A stretch of DNA of 64,000 nucleotides, from contig CAICTM010000060.1 in assembly GCA_903772945.1 (NCBI GenBank), positions 62,001 to 126,000 on the forward strand, read 5' to 3'. The notes below the pieces were generated by a model. That model did not search any database and was not told the origin of the DNA. It saw only the letters and a list, made by a program, of their open reading frames with translations. This DNA is from Seminavis robusta. Lineage: Eukaryota; Bacillariophyta; Bacillariophyceae; Naviculales; Naviculaceae. Below, in pieces: positions 10,501 through 20,395 of the stretch (position 1 is its first letter; each line of letters opens with the position of its first letter). Both the position numbers and the translations under genes were made by a program.

Positions 10501-12630
10501 AAAGTCGCTGCTTCAGCCGACGATAAAATGTCATCGGGTGCTGTGCCGAGATCTGCCTACTTGACATACTTCAAATCAGTAAGAAAACCTATGTTGGTTG
10601 TTGCTATGTTCGCAGCGTACGGAATGTCGAATGGCGCCCAATTCTTTCAACAATACATTGTGGCAAAATGGACCGAGGTGGGGAGAGGTGACTCTATGGC
10701 CGCTGCCATGGGAACAAAATACCTGGGGATGCTTGTGAATGCAGCCGGTGTGGTGTCAGCTTCGCTTTTCTTGCGGAGTATCTTTCTGATGAGAGTTGGG
10801 GTGCGGGCTTCCGAGTTCTTGCACAGCAGACTGCTGAGTTCCGTATTCAGAGCTCCAATGTCGTTCTTCGATGCTACACCTTCCGGCCAATTGCTCTCAA
10901 GGTTTGGCAAAGAGACGGAGACAATTGATCGTGGAATCCCTGATTCATTTTCTAGTGTGCTATTCTGTTTCCTGCAAATTTTCATGTCAGTAGCGGCCCT
11001 TGCATCAGTGGTGACACCGGGTATGGTTTTACCCTTGGCTGTTGTTGGAGCCTTGTACGTCAAAACAATGGGAAGATTCCGCCCTGGAGCACGCGAATTG
11101 AAAAGACTCGAGACGAAAACTCGATCACCAATCTACACTCATTTCGGAGAGGCACTCCGCGGCACGGAAACCATCAGATCAATTCCAGGAGGAGGGCTCT
11201 TCTGGTCCTCTACTCATCGCAACTTCACCGACACGAACCTCCGTTCATTCTATTCTGTGAAGGCGCTTGACAGGTGGCTGTCTTGTCGACTGGAAACGCT
11301 GGGAAACACTGTTGTCTTCACCGCGGCCATAGCATCTGTGTGGTTGACTCGACTGGGGCGTTTGAACACTGGAAATGCTGCATGGGGCCTAACGCAATCT
11401 CTAACAATCACCGGCCTTTTGACGTGGGCTGTTCGTTGCCTGACAGATCTTGAAACGAACATGATGAGTTTAGTGCGGGTTAAAGAGCTCACGGACATCG
11501 AGAGTGAGGAAATTGATCTCAAAGGAGCAAACCAAGGAAAGCGAAGTAAAATGCCGAGGGAGAACTTACGGGCAGGTGAAGGACTGGAATCTTTGCTGCA
11601 CTCGTCAATCAATGCACCCAATATTACGAGTGCTCCTACAACTGACGAAGGCCTGAAAGGTTGGCCGTGGCAAGGTGACATTCGAATGCACAATGTCTCC
11701 ATGAGATACAACGAACTGTCGTCGCTTGTGTTGAAAGGAATCACGCTGGACATCCCCCGAGGGACTACCCTGGGCGTAGTTGGAAGGTGAGACTTGCTTG
11801 GTTGCCAAATGCTTCTCTATCTCGCTCCATATTTCACCATGGCTCACCCTTTGTTTTCTTCTCTGTAAAGGTCTGGGTCAGGAAAGAGTTCTTTGCTCTT
11901 GACGCTGTTCCGGTTAGTGGAAATCGAGGGTGGCGGGAAGATTGAAATTGATGGGGTTGACATTCGTTCAGTCTCCCTGCAAAAGCTTCGTGGTGGAAAG
12001 GTATTGGCGGTGATAGCCCAAGGTGAGTTCTCGGTACAAGCTTTTTGGCATTTGATGTGATATGGCAAGAAAAGCTAAGACATCGTCGTTTGCCGTTCCA
12101 AAGATCCTGTTTTATTTGCGGGTTCGGTTGCGTACAATCTGGACGCAACGGGCAAAGCATCGGAAGAGGACATGTGGAATGCCCTTGAAGCCGCTTCCCC
12201 TAGCTTAGCGAAACAGTTCCGTTCTGACAATGGGCTTGAAACTACAATCACAGAGGGGGGCAAGAACTTGAGTCAAGGGCAACGGCAACTTCTGTGTTTA
12301 GCCCGGGCGCTCCTTCGGCGCAGTCGAATATTGGTATTGGATGAAGCCACTGCCAGCGTCGATCCACAGACTGATCAAGAGGTGCAAGAGACGATTCGAA
12401 GAGAGTTTGTTGACAAGGGGATCAGCGTGATTACAGTGGCCCACCGGCTAGAAACCGTGCTTGGATACGACAAGATTGCTGTTCTAGGTGATGGGGAGCT
12501 GGTGGAGTATGGAACTCCAAAAGAGCTATTACAAATTCGGAACGGAGAACTTCGTCGCTTGGTCGATGCAGATCGATTAAGCCAGCATAAGGGCAGTGCC
12601 AAGAAGAGCTCTGAAGCTATCATGGTGTAA
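7563..12630 (+). CDS. ABC transporter, subfamily C (MRP-type), full transporter
   Basis: Four exons: 7563-9287, 9388-11786, 11871-12022 and 12104-12630; about 1,600 aa from the ATG at 7563 (an in-frame ATG at 7521 would add 14). Order is TMD1-NBD1-TMD2-NBD2. NBD1 has Walker [10 protein letters not shown], signature [15 protein letters not shown] and Walker B VFLLDD, with Asp in place of the catalytic Glu. NBD2 has [25 protein letters not shown] and [12 protein letters not shown] with the Glu. This asymmetry is usual in ABCC proteins. A long acidic, Gln/Ser-rich linker follows NBD1. The N-terminus has a hydrophobic stretch near residues 14-30. The family exports or stores organic anions and glutathione conjugates; the substrate is not readable. 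Introns fall at or inside both Walker A motifs. Confidence 0.93.
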
Positions 12631-12728
12631 CTCTACTTTAACCTATCTTTACAGCTACTGCTGTCATACCGGTACGTCTCAAGGACTCGACTCCTGCGTC
12701 TCGGTAGAGCCGATATTTTGAGCTAGAT

Positions 12729-14881
12729 CTAGTCGGCATATTTTGGGTCCCATACCCAAAGATTCATCAACCATTTCTCGCCCTCCCTTGGCGGGAGTGC
12801 TGCATGCTGGCTGAAATCATCAAGATTCCCATCCGGCAGCTGGGAGTAGAACAGTACAGCCTAAAAGGATGTAGACACCACGGTAAGGAATTTGTGGCAA
12901 GCAACAAATGCACGAAAGCTCGGACCAAGTTCTCGTACCTTCCCTTCCTGGGGATTCACCCTTAGTTGGTCAAATGACTCTGCATTGGACCACCGTGGGA
13001 ATGTCGTCTCTCTTCGAGATGCAGGTAAATCGAAAATGTGAGCGGCATGCTGCCAAAATGGGCGTGGCACGCAACTTCCTGGACTTACCCGCCTTCCAAT
13101 CCTTCACTGTTCAAGTAAAGCAGCAGCGTGGCAAATCTGGTAGCCTGCGTGAACCGTTTGTCCTTGTTTGGGTCATCAAGGTCCTGTTCGGCGAGAGGAA
13201 AGAGTTCACCCGTGCATGCGTGAGCGACAGAATGCGGATTGTGAAGTGTCTGCAACTTGTGTGTGTACTACACTCACTGAGAATCCAAAATCATGATGTG
13301 CAGTGTACTTCTGCCCTGGATCGTAATGCACGAGCTGCAAGCTCTCGGCCAGGGATCCCGAAGTCGGCCAGTCTGAATACTCATCTGGCCCTCGGTCTCG
13401 AAGCAAAGCCTCGTCAATCCTCATCAGGTCCGCCGCCCTTCGATAGATTGCTTTGAAGAAAGAGTGAGTCGAGAGCTTCATCCACGTATCAGCTAAATGC
13501 TCAAACGCTCCAACAACAACAACGCCTTACCATCAAAGATTGGAGACGTCTCTCGTGAAATCCACGAATTCAGCGATGTCCGAGTGTCTGATATGGAGCT
13601 GTCTTCAATTGACTTGTCTTGACCCTTTCCAATGTCACCTAACATTTTCACAAAGGCAATTGAGTTAGAGTGGGCCTGCATTCTCCACCAGTTCGATAGC
13701 AATCGACCAAGCTATATTGTTCTGTCCTTACCAATGCTGGATCGTCCCAATGTAATTGCACCAGCAGTTTGTAGAATGTGGTCTACCTCTGTCGGGGAGA
13801 GAAAGTCTGGGAGAGAAAAGAGAAGATCAGTTGATTGAAATCTTCCTTGGCAAAAGTGTCGTGGGCTCCCTTCTTCTGACTCGACTCACTAGAAATTTCA
13901 AACACACGAGGTGCCACAGACAGCACTTTGAGTGTCATGTTCAATTTTGTTTGTCCAGGTGTTCGGTATTCCGAAAGAAGACGAGGCTGCGACTCTTCCA
14001 TAATGCGTTCCGAGCCCACGTCTTCGATGCGTGTGAGCACTTCTTGCGGTGGAACTTGTTCAAAATGTGTCTCTCTGGTTTCTACCCAATGTTCTTGGCC
14101 AAAGTAATCGGCCCTCCAGATGTGATGCAGAGGCCGGTTGCGAAGGTAGTTGGCAATATAGGCTCTTCCTGTGAACTCCAAGTACTGGTCACTAAAGTTG
14201 AGTGTATCCAACCATTGAATGTATTTGTCGTATTCTTCTTCATTGAGTTCCTTTTGCAAGACATCGTCCGTGGCTTCTGGATCGTCCTCTACAAAATATG
14301 GATCGTACGCATAATTGTTGTTTGGGTGTTCCTCGATATAAACACGCTCCAGGATATTCTTATCGGCGTCTGCAAAGACAAATATGTGCCCTGGATGGGA
14401 TGCTGTGCCGGTGGCAGAAAACGGTTCCAACATCTCAATGGCAGCAAGCTCGCCTCCTTCATAGGGCTCCCTGAAAGTTTTAATGAAGTAAAAGCAAGCA
14501 GAAACAGAAAAGCTCAGACACCAGAAAGAAAGAAAGAAAGAAATGACATCACGGGTCCTTCATCACTCGAACATCTGTCTTGACTCACCAATACAAGTGC
14601 ACTTGCTTGTTGCTCATGTTGATGAACTTGGTTGCCAAACCATCGAATTTAGGGATAACCTTGGTAGAAGCTGGAGGGTCTCCAGTGTAAAAAGTTTTGA
14701 CATCGGGCTCCACATACGCCAAGAACGTCTGCTCCCCATATCCAATGTCGTATGTCATTTCTTTCAGGGTGGGATCACCATCCCCGTCGAGTGCGGAACA
14801 TTGTAGCTCTGCCCATACTGTGATTGGTTGGCAGAAAAATATAGGAGAAAAGAGGATCGACGCTGCTTGCTTCCAGTTCAT
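12729..14881 (-). CDS. Secreted prolyl 4-hydroxylase with pVHL beta-like N-terminal segment (copy 1)
   Basis: Eight exons: 14881-14589, 14470-13890, 13806-13732, 13638-13531, 13450-13278, 13183-13089, 13011-12939 and 12860-12729; 509 aa. A signal peptide (about residues 1-25) implies ER/secretory location. Residues about 78-150 resemble the pVHL beta domain: KFINMSNKQVHLYWEP, then LEPFSATGTASHPGHIFVF. The C-terminal half is a 2-oxoglutarate/Fe(II) prolyl 4-hydroxylase: YDPGQKYTAHHDFG has the HxD iron ligands, DFSQHAALPP the distal His, and GEKW the 2-oxoglutarate Lys. All catalytic residues are present, so the gene looks functional. Likely substrates are Pro-rich secreted or wall proteins (inference). 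The stop lies 98 nt from that of the convergent ABC gene. A paralogue is at 18073-20048. Confidence 0.88.
14519..14543. repeat. GAAA microsatellite in an intron of P4H copy 1
   Basis: About five to six tandem GAAA units lie in the first intron of the P4H copy 1 gene. Confidence 0.6.
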
Positions 14882-15530
14882 GGTGACAAAGACGACAGAT
14901 TATGCTCAGCTTTTAATAATGAAGTAAAGAGTGGTTTTGTTCAGGCAAAGAGTGATTGCGGCGTCGAAGCGCCATTGTGGATGCGAACGGCTGATCCAGA
15001 TCCCCATGAAGAAGATCCAACGGTTGGTTTCTGAATACAGCAGAGCTGCTTCGCACCTCGAGGTTTCAAAACATTCATTTCTTGTCCCGACCGCACACAA
15101 GAACAGTCACGTTCACTACAGTGCATGGTACCTGGTACAGCGCAACTGGGGACACCGGAGCCGCTACTGGTGCCGGCACTACCGGTACCGCTGTAGGCTA
15201 GTACATAGCAAATTACATGTACTAGCAAGCTGGGAATCGTTAAAGATGACATCCCGAATTGACCCTTCTTCCGGTAGATGTTGATGTGATGAGCGGATTC
15301 AAAGCCAAGCCGTTGCATTTTAGAGTTGCCGCTCTTCCTTTGATGTGCGAGAACTGATGAGAGCCTGATCATAATCAGACCTGACAAAAAGAACGACACC
15401 AGGAATTCCAACGTGGTCCCCCACCGTAGTACTAACCTGGCCCGACGATGCTTACCTTCGCTGAGCAGACGGGAAGCGGTGCTGTCATCGTGGTATGATC
15501 GTTCCTATCACCGGACCTAATTGGTCACAT
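14882..15530. other. 5' flank of P4H copy 1
   Basis: Noncoding sequence upstream of the hydroxylase start. It carries palindromic GGTACC/ACCGGT clusters at about 15125-15195. Short ORFs here have no recognisable features. Confidence 0.45.
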
Positions 15531-15532
15531 TA

Positions 15533-15608
15533 GAGCATTCAACACCGGGGTCACCCATAGCACAAAACCCAAATGGTTGGCTATGGGTGACCCCGGTGTT
15601 GAATGCTC
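15533..15608. mobile_element. MITE-like perfect hairpin with TTA target duplication
   Basis: Two perfect inverted arms of about 29-30 bp (outer end GAGCATTCAACACCGG) flank a loop of about 18 nt. The element sits between direct TTA trinucleotides, at 15530-15532 and 15609-15611. A 3-bp TTA/TWA duplication is the mark of PIF/Harbinger-derived MITEs. There is no coding capacity. The arms show no mismatch, so the insertion is recent or conserved as a hairpin. Confidence 0.65.
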
Positions 15609-15699
15609 TTAGAAAGTATTAGTACATTGTATACGTTTTGGTTGCCTTGCAAGTCTCTCCAAAATTTTAAGCCAGCGGAGCTGTGTAACCTCGGCAGAA

Positions 15700-15935
15700 A
15701 GGTTTCAGTGCAGAAGCAGATACCCCTATAGCTAGCTAACTAGAAGCAGACACCTCTAGTGCTTAGCTAGTGCTTAACTTGTGCTTAGCTAGCTAGCAGC
15801 AAATCCCCCCTAGCTAGAAGCAGATTCCCATAGCAAGCTAGAAGCACACACCCCTAGCTAGCTAGAATACTAGTTATATAGCTTTCGCTGGCTTTAGAGT
15901 TTTTCCTGGTAGAAGCAGATCCCCCTACTAGGATG
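15700..15935. repeat. Degenerate tandem repeat, AGAAGCAGA-CCCCTAGCTAG type
   Basis: About seven imperfect units of roughly 25-45 nt combine an (A/T)AGAAGCAGAnnCCCCTA core with TAGCTAG spacers. No ORF runs through it. Confidence 0.6.
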
Positions 15936-16410
15936 GATGTAAATTGCTTTAGCTGGTTTGCACCATCCTAGCTAGGATACTTACTTAGTTTTTGCTGACT
16001 TATTTGTATTCTAACCCTACCCTTATACCTGCAGGGACCACCGTAGCAGGAAAAACAATTAAAGGGGTTGAGGGCTCTGGCAGCAAGACTGCCGAGGTAA
16101 TGATATGTATATGTACCCCCTGGAAACACTGGGGGAATGGGGAAGCAAGAAGGAAGCAGCTGAGTCAAAGTCGATGCGAGGCTTTTGAGAAGTGGACCCA
16201 TTATCCATATCCCTCCTAGCTAGCTGTACGGTGCCCTAATCAAATAAAATGTTATAAGTCTAGTAGCGGAACTCTCTAATGTCTCAAAATCACCAAAGTG
16301 TTGTAGCCTGGTATGAATGATCCCATCTGAGGAGGAGTGAAGTGGATCAAGCTGGCCTGGCATAGTTTATTACAGTAGTCTGCTCCAGAGTACATGCCTT
16401 TCAGCTGCGA
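15936..16410. other. Intergenic stretch 15936-16410
   Basis: The 3' flank of the LysM gene. It holds further TAGCTAGCT clusters (about 16216-16224). No gene is recognisable. Confidence 0.45.
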
Positions 16411-17612
16411 TCAGAACAGATCATCGTTGTTCCCCTTTTCCCATTCAATGTCTTCTTTCGCCATGGCCAAAGCATCCTCCAAGACCCAATCTGACAATTC
16501 CAGGTAGCTGAAGACAAGGAGTACAACACAGAATCGTAAGTTAGAGATTTCATTCACTCACCACAGTCAAACCTATATTATATCATACATAACGTACGCT
16601 TTGGCCTCCTTCGTTCCTATCTTGGGTACTTGTCTCTTGAGAGCATTCAACTTGTAATCCTCCGATTCCGTGTCCGGGACACGAGAGTAGAACCCATCCG
16701 TAATGGGGATTGCCAAGATTTTGGGGGCTAACACTAGACTATCATTCTCACCACTCAAGAGGTTGGCATGTTTCAATCGAGACGGTGCAATGTTGTAAGC
16801 CAGACAAAGGCCATTGAGAGTGTCGCTGGGCTGCAACTCATGTTCAATATAGTCCACGCCCAGGACACCCAGCCCAGAGCTTCGTAGAAAGGATGCCCTT
16901 TCGGAAATAGGTTTTTGTGGCTGTAGTGCCAATGGATTGTCATTATTTGGATCGTCGTCAAGTTCCGTGGCTCTACTGTCATTGGTGCTGGTTCCGTCGC
17001 TGGCACTGTCGGACACGGGAAGGGGCAAGGAAGCTTCCCCTTCGTCACTGACCGTATCTGAACGAGCGGTCTCCTCAGTCTCAGTATTATCCTGTTGCAG
17101 AGGAGCACCCGCTTCGGCATTGGATGGCAATGCTGTAGCGGTTGCTTGAATATGCCAGTTTTCGGTCAAGCGAGAATGGAACGGGAAGAAGAGAGAGAAT
17201 TGTAGATAAGGATAGCGCTGCGATAACTTGTCACATGTCACTTGAATGGCTTCCAGTGCTGTGGCCTTGGCCGAGTTTTCTTCTGATTGGCCACAGCATT
17301 CATTCTTTTTGTTGAAGAAATTAAGCTTCCGTAATGGCTTCAAACCCTTATCCAATCGGTCGCAAAACCGATTCCATTCAAAAAATCCCACAGCGTCTGA
17401 GTAGAGATAATTACAAGGACAACCATGAGGAGATTACTATCTAGACGATCAGTCGAGTATTGTTGTACAGTGTCATTGCTCGGCGTACCTAATACTTCTT
17501 TGGGTACCTTTCTGCAGATCAGGACGACTTCTGCCTCCACGAACATCGTCCAACGGATCTTGGGCTCGTTCGCGACCGCCACGGCTGAGCCACCCAACTC
17601 TGTCAGATCCAT
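16411..17612 (-). CDS. LysM-domain protein, intracellular type
   Basis: Three exons: 17612-17489, 17396-16598 and 16507-16411; 339 aa. The LysM motif lies near residue 230: YIEHELQPSDTLNGLCLAYN, then the NIAPSRLKHANLL helix and ILAIPI strand, the usual length of about 45 aa. There is no signal peptide or membrane helix. Upstream is a Ser/Glu/Asp-rich disordered segment. The last exon adds an acidic helical tail (YLELSDWVLEDALAMAKED and an EWEKG motif) resembling the UBA-like tail seen after LysM in plant intracellular LysM proteins. LysM usually binds N-acetylglucosamine polymers. The role here is unknown; a cytosolic or peroxisomal adaptor is possible, and carbohydrate binding is only inferred from the family. 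Confidence 0.78.
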
Positions 17613-18072
17613 CCTTGAACTACTACTAGTATTACTGGATGAGGTGGAATGAAGACAGCAAGTGCAGGGCTCAAAGGCACAACCTCAATGGTGGAATCGA
17701 GGACAAGAACGTGAGAGAGAGAAGATAGATGCGACGAGAGACGAAGGAGCGTTTCCTCAAATCCCGCTTGGGCTGTCACGACTTAAACCTGGTCTTCAGG
17801 CCGACGAAGCTGCGAGCCAGAGGGGTTGGAAACAAAAATTTGGCGAATCTTCAATCATCCCAATCCTTCCAATCAATCTGCTTTCTCTAGCTAGCCAGAC
17901 CTAGCTAGCAAGTAAGTCTTCTTTCCCAAGGGGGTTTAGAGTAGGGAGGTTATCTACTGAAGCCAGCGAGGGCCAGTATTGGTTTTGAGCGGTACCGCAT
18001 CTTTCAAGCAGCCAAATTCTTTCAGACGATCTAGTTTGCTACCGGTACGGCACTATGCTTGAAGCTCTCAAT
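17613..18072. other. 5' flank of the LysM gene
   Basis: A 460-nt gap between two minus-strand genes. It contains CTAGCTAGCCAGACCTAGCTAG at about 17886-17909 (described, not a gene) and a TACCGGTAC motif near 18041. No coding signal is seen. Confidence 0.45.
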
Positions 18073-20048
18073 CTAGTGATACTTGGGATCTGCGCGAAAC
18101 CAAAGAAAGAGAGACGAAACAATGATAATGGTAAGCACAACTTGATAGTCCTTTGAGGATGGCACATGAAGGAAAGAATGCTTCTACGTACCCCATGTCC
18201 ACAAGTTGATCAACCACTTTTCGCCAGCCCTGGGCTTTTCAGCGCTGTGCTGGCTGAAATCATCCAGGTTTCCATCTGGCAACTGCGAATAAAAGAGGAC
18301 AGCCTGTACAGGTAGCAATTGGAGGCTGGTTAAGCCTCATGGCAACACAATCCATGCCAAGGTACCAACTACATTTAAGTACTTACTTTGCCCTCTTCGG
18401 GTTTGACCTTGAGCTTGTCAAACGTTTCGGCATTGACCCACCTAGGGAATGTGGTCTCACCGCCCACCAATCCTTCATCATTCAGGTACAGCAGTAGCGT
18501 GGCAAACCTAGCACCCTGCAAATCGGACAGGTCCGAAAATCCAAAGTCATGATGGGCCGTGTACTCCTGTCCCGGATCATAATGAACCAACTGCAAGTGT
18601 TCTGCCAAGGATCCCTTGGTGGGCCAATCAGGTCTCTCACTGCTGTCACGGTTTCGAAGCAACGCTTCATCGATGCGCATTAAATCGGCGGCTCTGCGGT
18701 AGATTGCATCCACAATGGGACTTTTGCCTCGCTGGACCCATGCATTGAAGGAAGTCCTGGTATCCGTTTTTTTGTTTTCAGCCTTGCTGTATCCGTGACC
18801 CACATCTCCCACGCTGCTGCGACTCAACTGAACGCCTCCGGCCAAATCCAAAATGTGATCCACTTCTGTTTGTGACAAGAAATTGGGGATTTCAAACACA
18901 CGTGGCGCCACTGACAGCACTTTGAGTGTCATATTCATTGTTGCCTGCCCGGGTGCTCTATATTCCTCCAAAGCTACCGTCTCTCCTTCTTTGAGACTAC
19001 GCTTTTTGCTGGTCTTGAGTTGTCCCAGAGCGCTCTCTTTGACAGACAAAATAATGGAGATGGATAGAAAGCAAGGCAGGGAACCATTGTCAGTATCACA
19101 ACCATTTATTGTGAATTGAACACACAAAATCCATCCATACGTACTCGGTGGAGTCATGACAAAGTGCGTCTCGCTGGTCTCTACCCAATGCGTCTGACCA
19201 AAGTATTCGCCACTCCATAGAAAATGGCGTGGTGGATCTCTCAAATAGTTTGCCAAATAGGAGCGACCCGTAAAGTTTCGATAAATTTCGTTAAATGCCA
19301 AGCTGTCGCGCCATTTTCGGTAGAATTCCTTTTCCTTTTTGGAGAGATGTTTGTTGAGATTTTTCTCCGTGGCCTTTTCGTCGCCTTCCACGATGTATGG
19401 ATCATAGGCATAAATATTCTCGGGATATTCTTGGATGGCGAATCGTTGCAATAGTTTGTCCGTGTCTGGATCGGTCATGATAAAGCTGTGCGTGGGAAAG
19501 GAGGCAGTTCCCGATGCTTCAAAGGGAGCAATTTTGTTCATGGGATTGGGGGTGCCACCTGGTCTTGGTTCCCTATTTGGTGTATGGATTGTCGTTTTCA
19601 AACAGAAAGATGATAAAACACAAGAGATCATGAGATGATGTTCCCAGAAGCCTTCCTTGTTGAGCTCCACCATATAGACGCCAACACTCACTCACCATGA
19701 CAGACGAACATGCTTGTTGCTCATGTTAATAAATTTGACAGAAAGACCATTAAACTTGGGAACAACTTTGTGTTTAGCTGGAGCGTTTCCATTGTACATG
19801 GAGTCCATGTCGGGCTCAACGTAGACCTAAAGTCAGGGGGGGATGACCGTGAGACATGGGGTATGGGTATCGCATGCAGGAATAATCACCAATTAACTCA
19901 CCAATGTCGTTTGCTCGCCATAACCAATGTCATAGGTCATCTCCTTCAACGCTGGATCACGCTGTTCTTCCGTCACAGAACAGGCCAAGTCGCTGGCGGC
20001 AAGGCGACAGAGCAGCGAAAGTCCAAGAGCTAAGACCTTCATCATCAT
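18073..20048 (-). CDS. Secreted prolyl 4-hydroxylase with pVHL beta-like N-terminal segment (copy 2)
   Basis: Six exons: 20048-19902, 19826-19696, 19572-19145, 19036-18387, 18303-18192 and a 17-nt last exon 18089-18073 encoding DPKYH; 494 aa. It starts with a run of Mets, then a signal peptide. The pVHL-like part contains VKFINMSNKHVRLSWEP and APFEASGTASFPTHSFIM. The catalytic part has YDPGQEYTAHHDFG (HxD), GGETTFPRW, DFSQHSAEKP (distal His) and GEKW (2-oxoglutarate Lys). It is a close paralogue of the 12.7-14.9 kb gene but has a different intron set: most of the catalytic domain is one 650-nt exon. The family hydroxylates proline in secretory proteins. It is divergently arranged with DNA ligase IV, whose start is 347 bp away. 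Confidence 0.9.
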
Positions 20049-20395
20049 GGTTGGTTTCTTTGGGAATGGTTGATGTACTAGTTGTAATGGCTGTTGGTCA
20101 TGGTTTTTGTCTTGGGATGTCTTCCTCAGATCTTTGGTGGCAGCTGGGTTCGCAGGGTTCGCATTGACGATAGAAATGTCTTTCCAAACTAAGGTTAGAG
20201 CTATTTTCAAGAAGCGTGAACAAGTTTCAACGACGAGGACGAGACGAAGACGAAGCCGAAGCGACAAAGCACTCTATTGACTCGTCAATTGGCGTCATGT
20301 ATATTTTCTTCTTGGTTCTGGAAAGGAAATATTGTTGGACTGTCAATATAAGGACACCTGGATTTTAGTCGAAGCTCTTCAGATACTAGTACACG
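20049..20395. promoter_or_regulatory. Divergent promoter region between P4H copy 2 and DNA ligase IV
   Basis: A 347-nt gap between divergent starts. A CAATATAAGG stretch near 20343-20352, about 45 nt before the ligase ATG, could serve as a TATA-like element for the plus-strand gene. This is inferred from position only. Confidence 0.3.
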
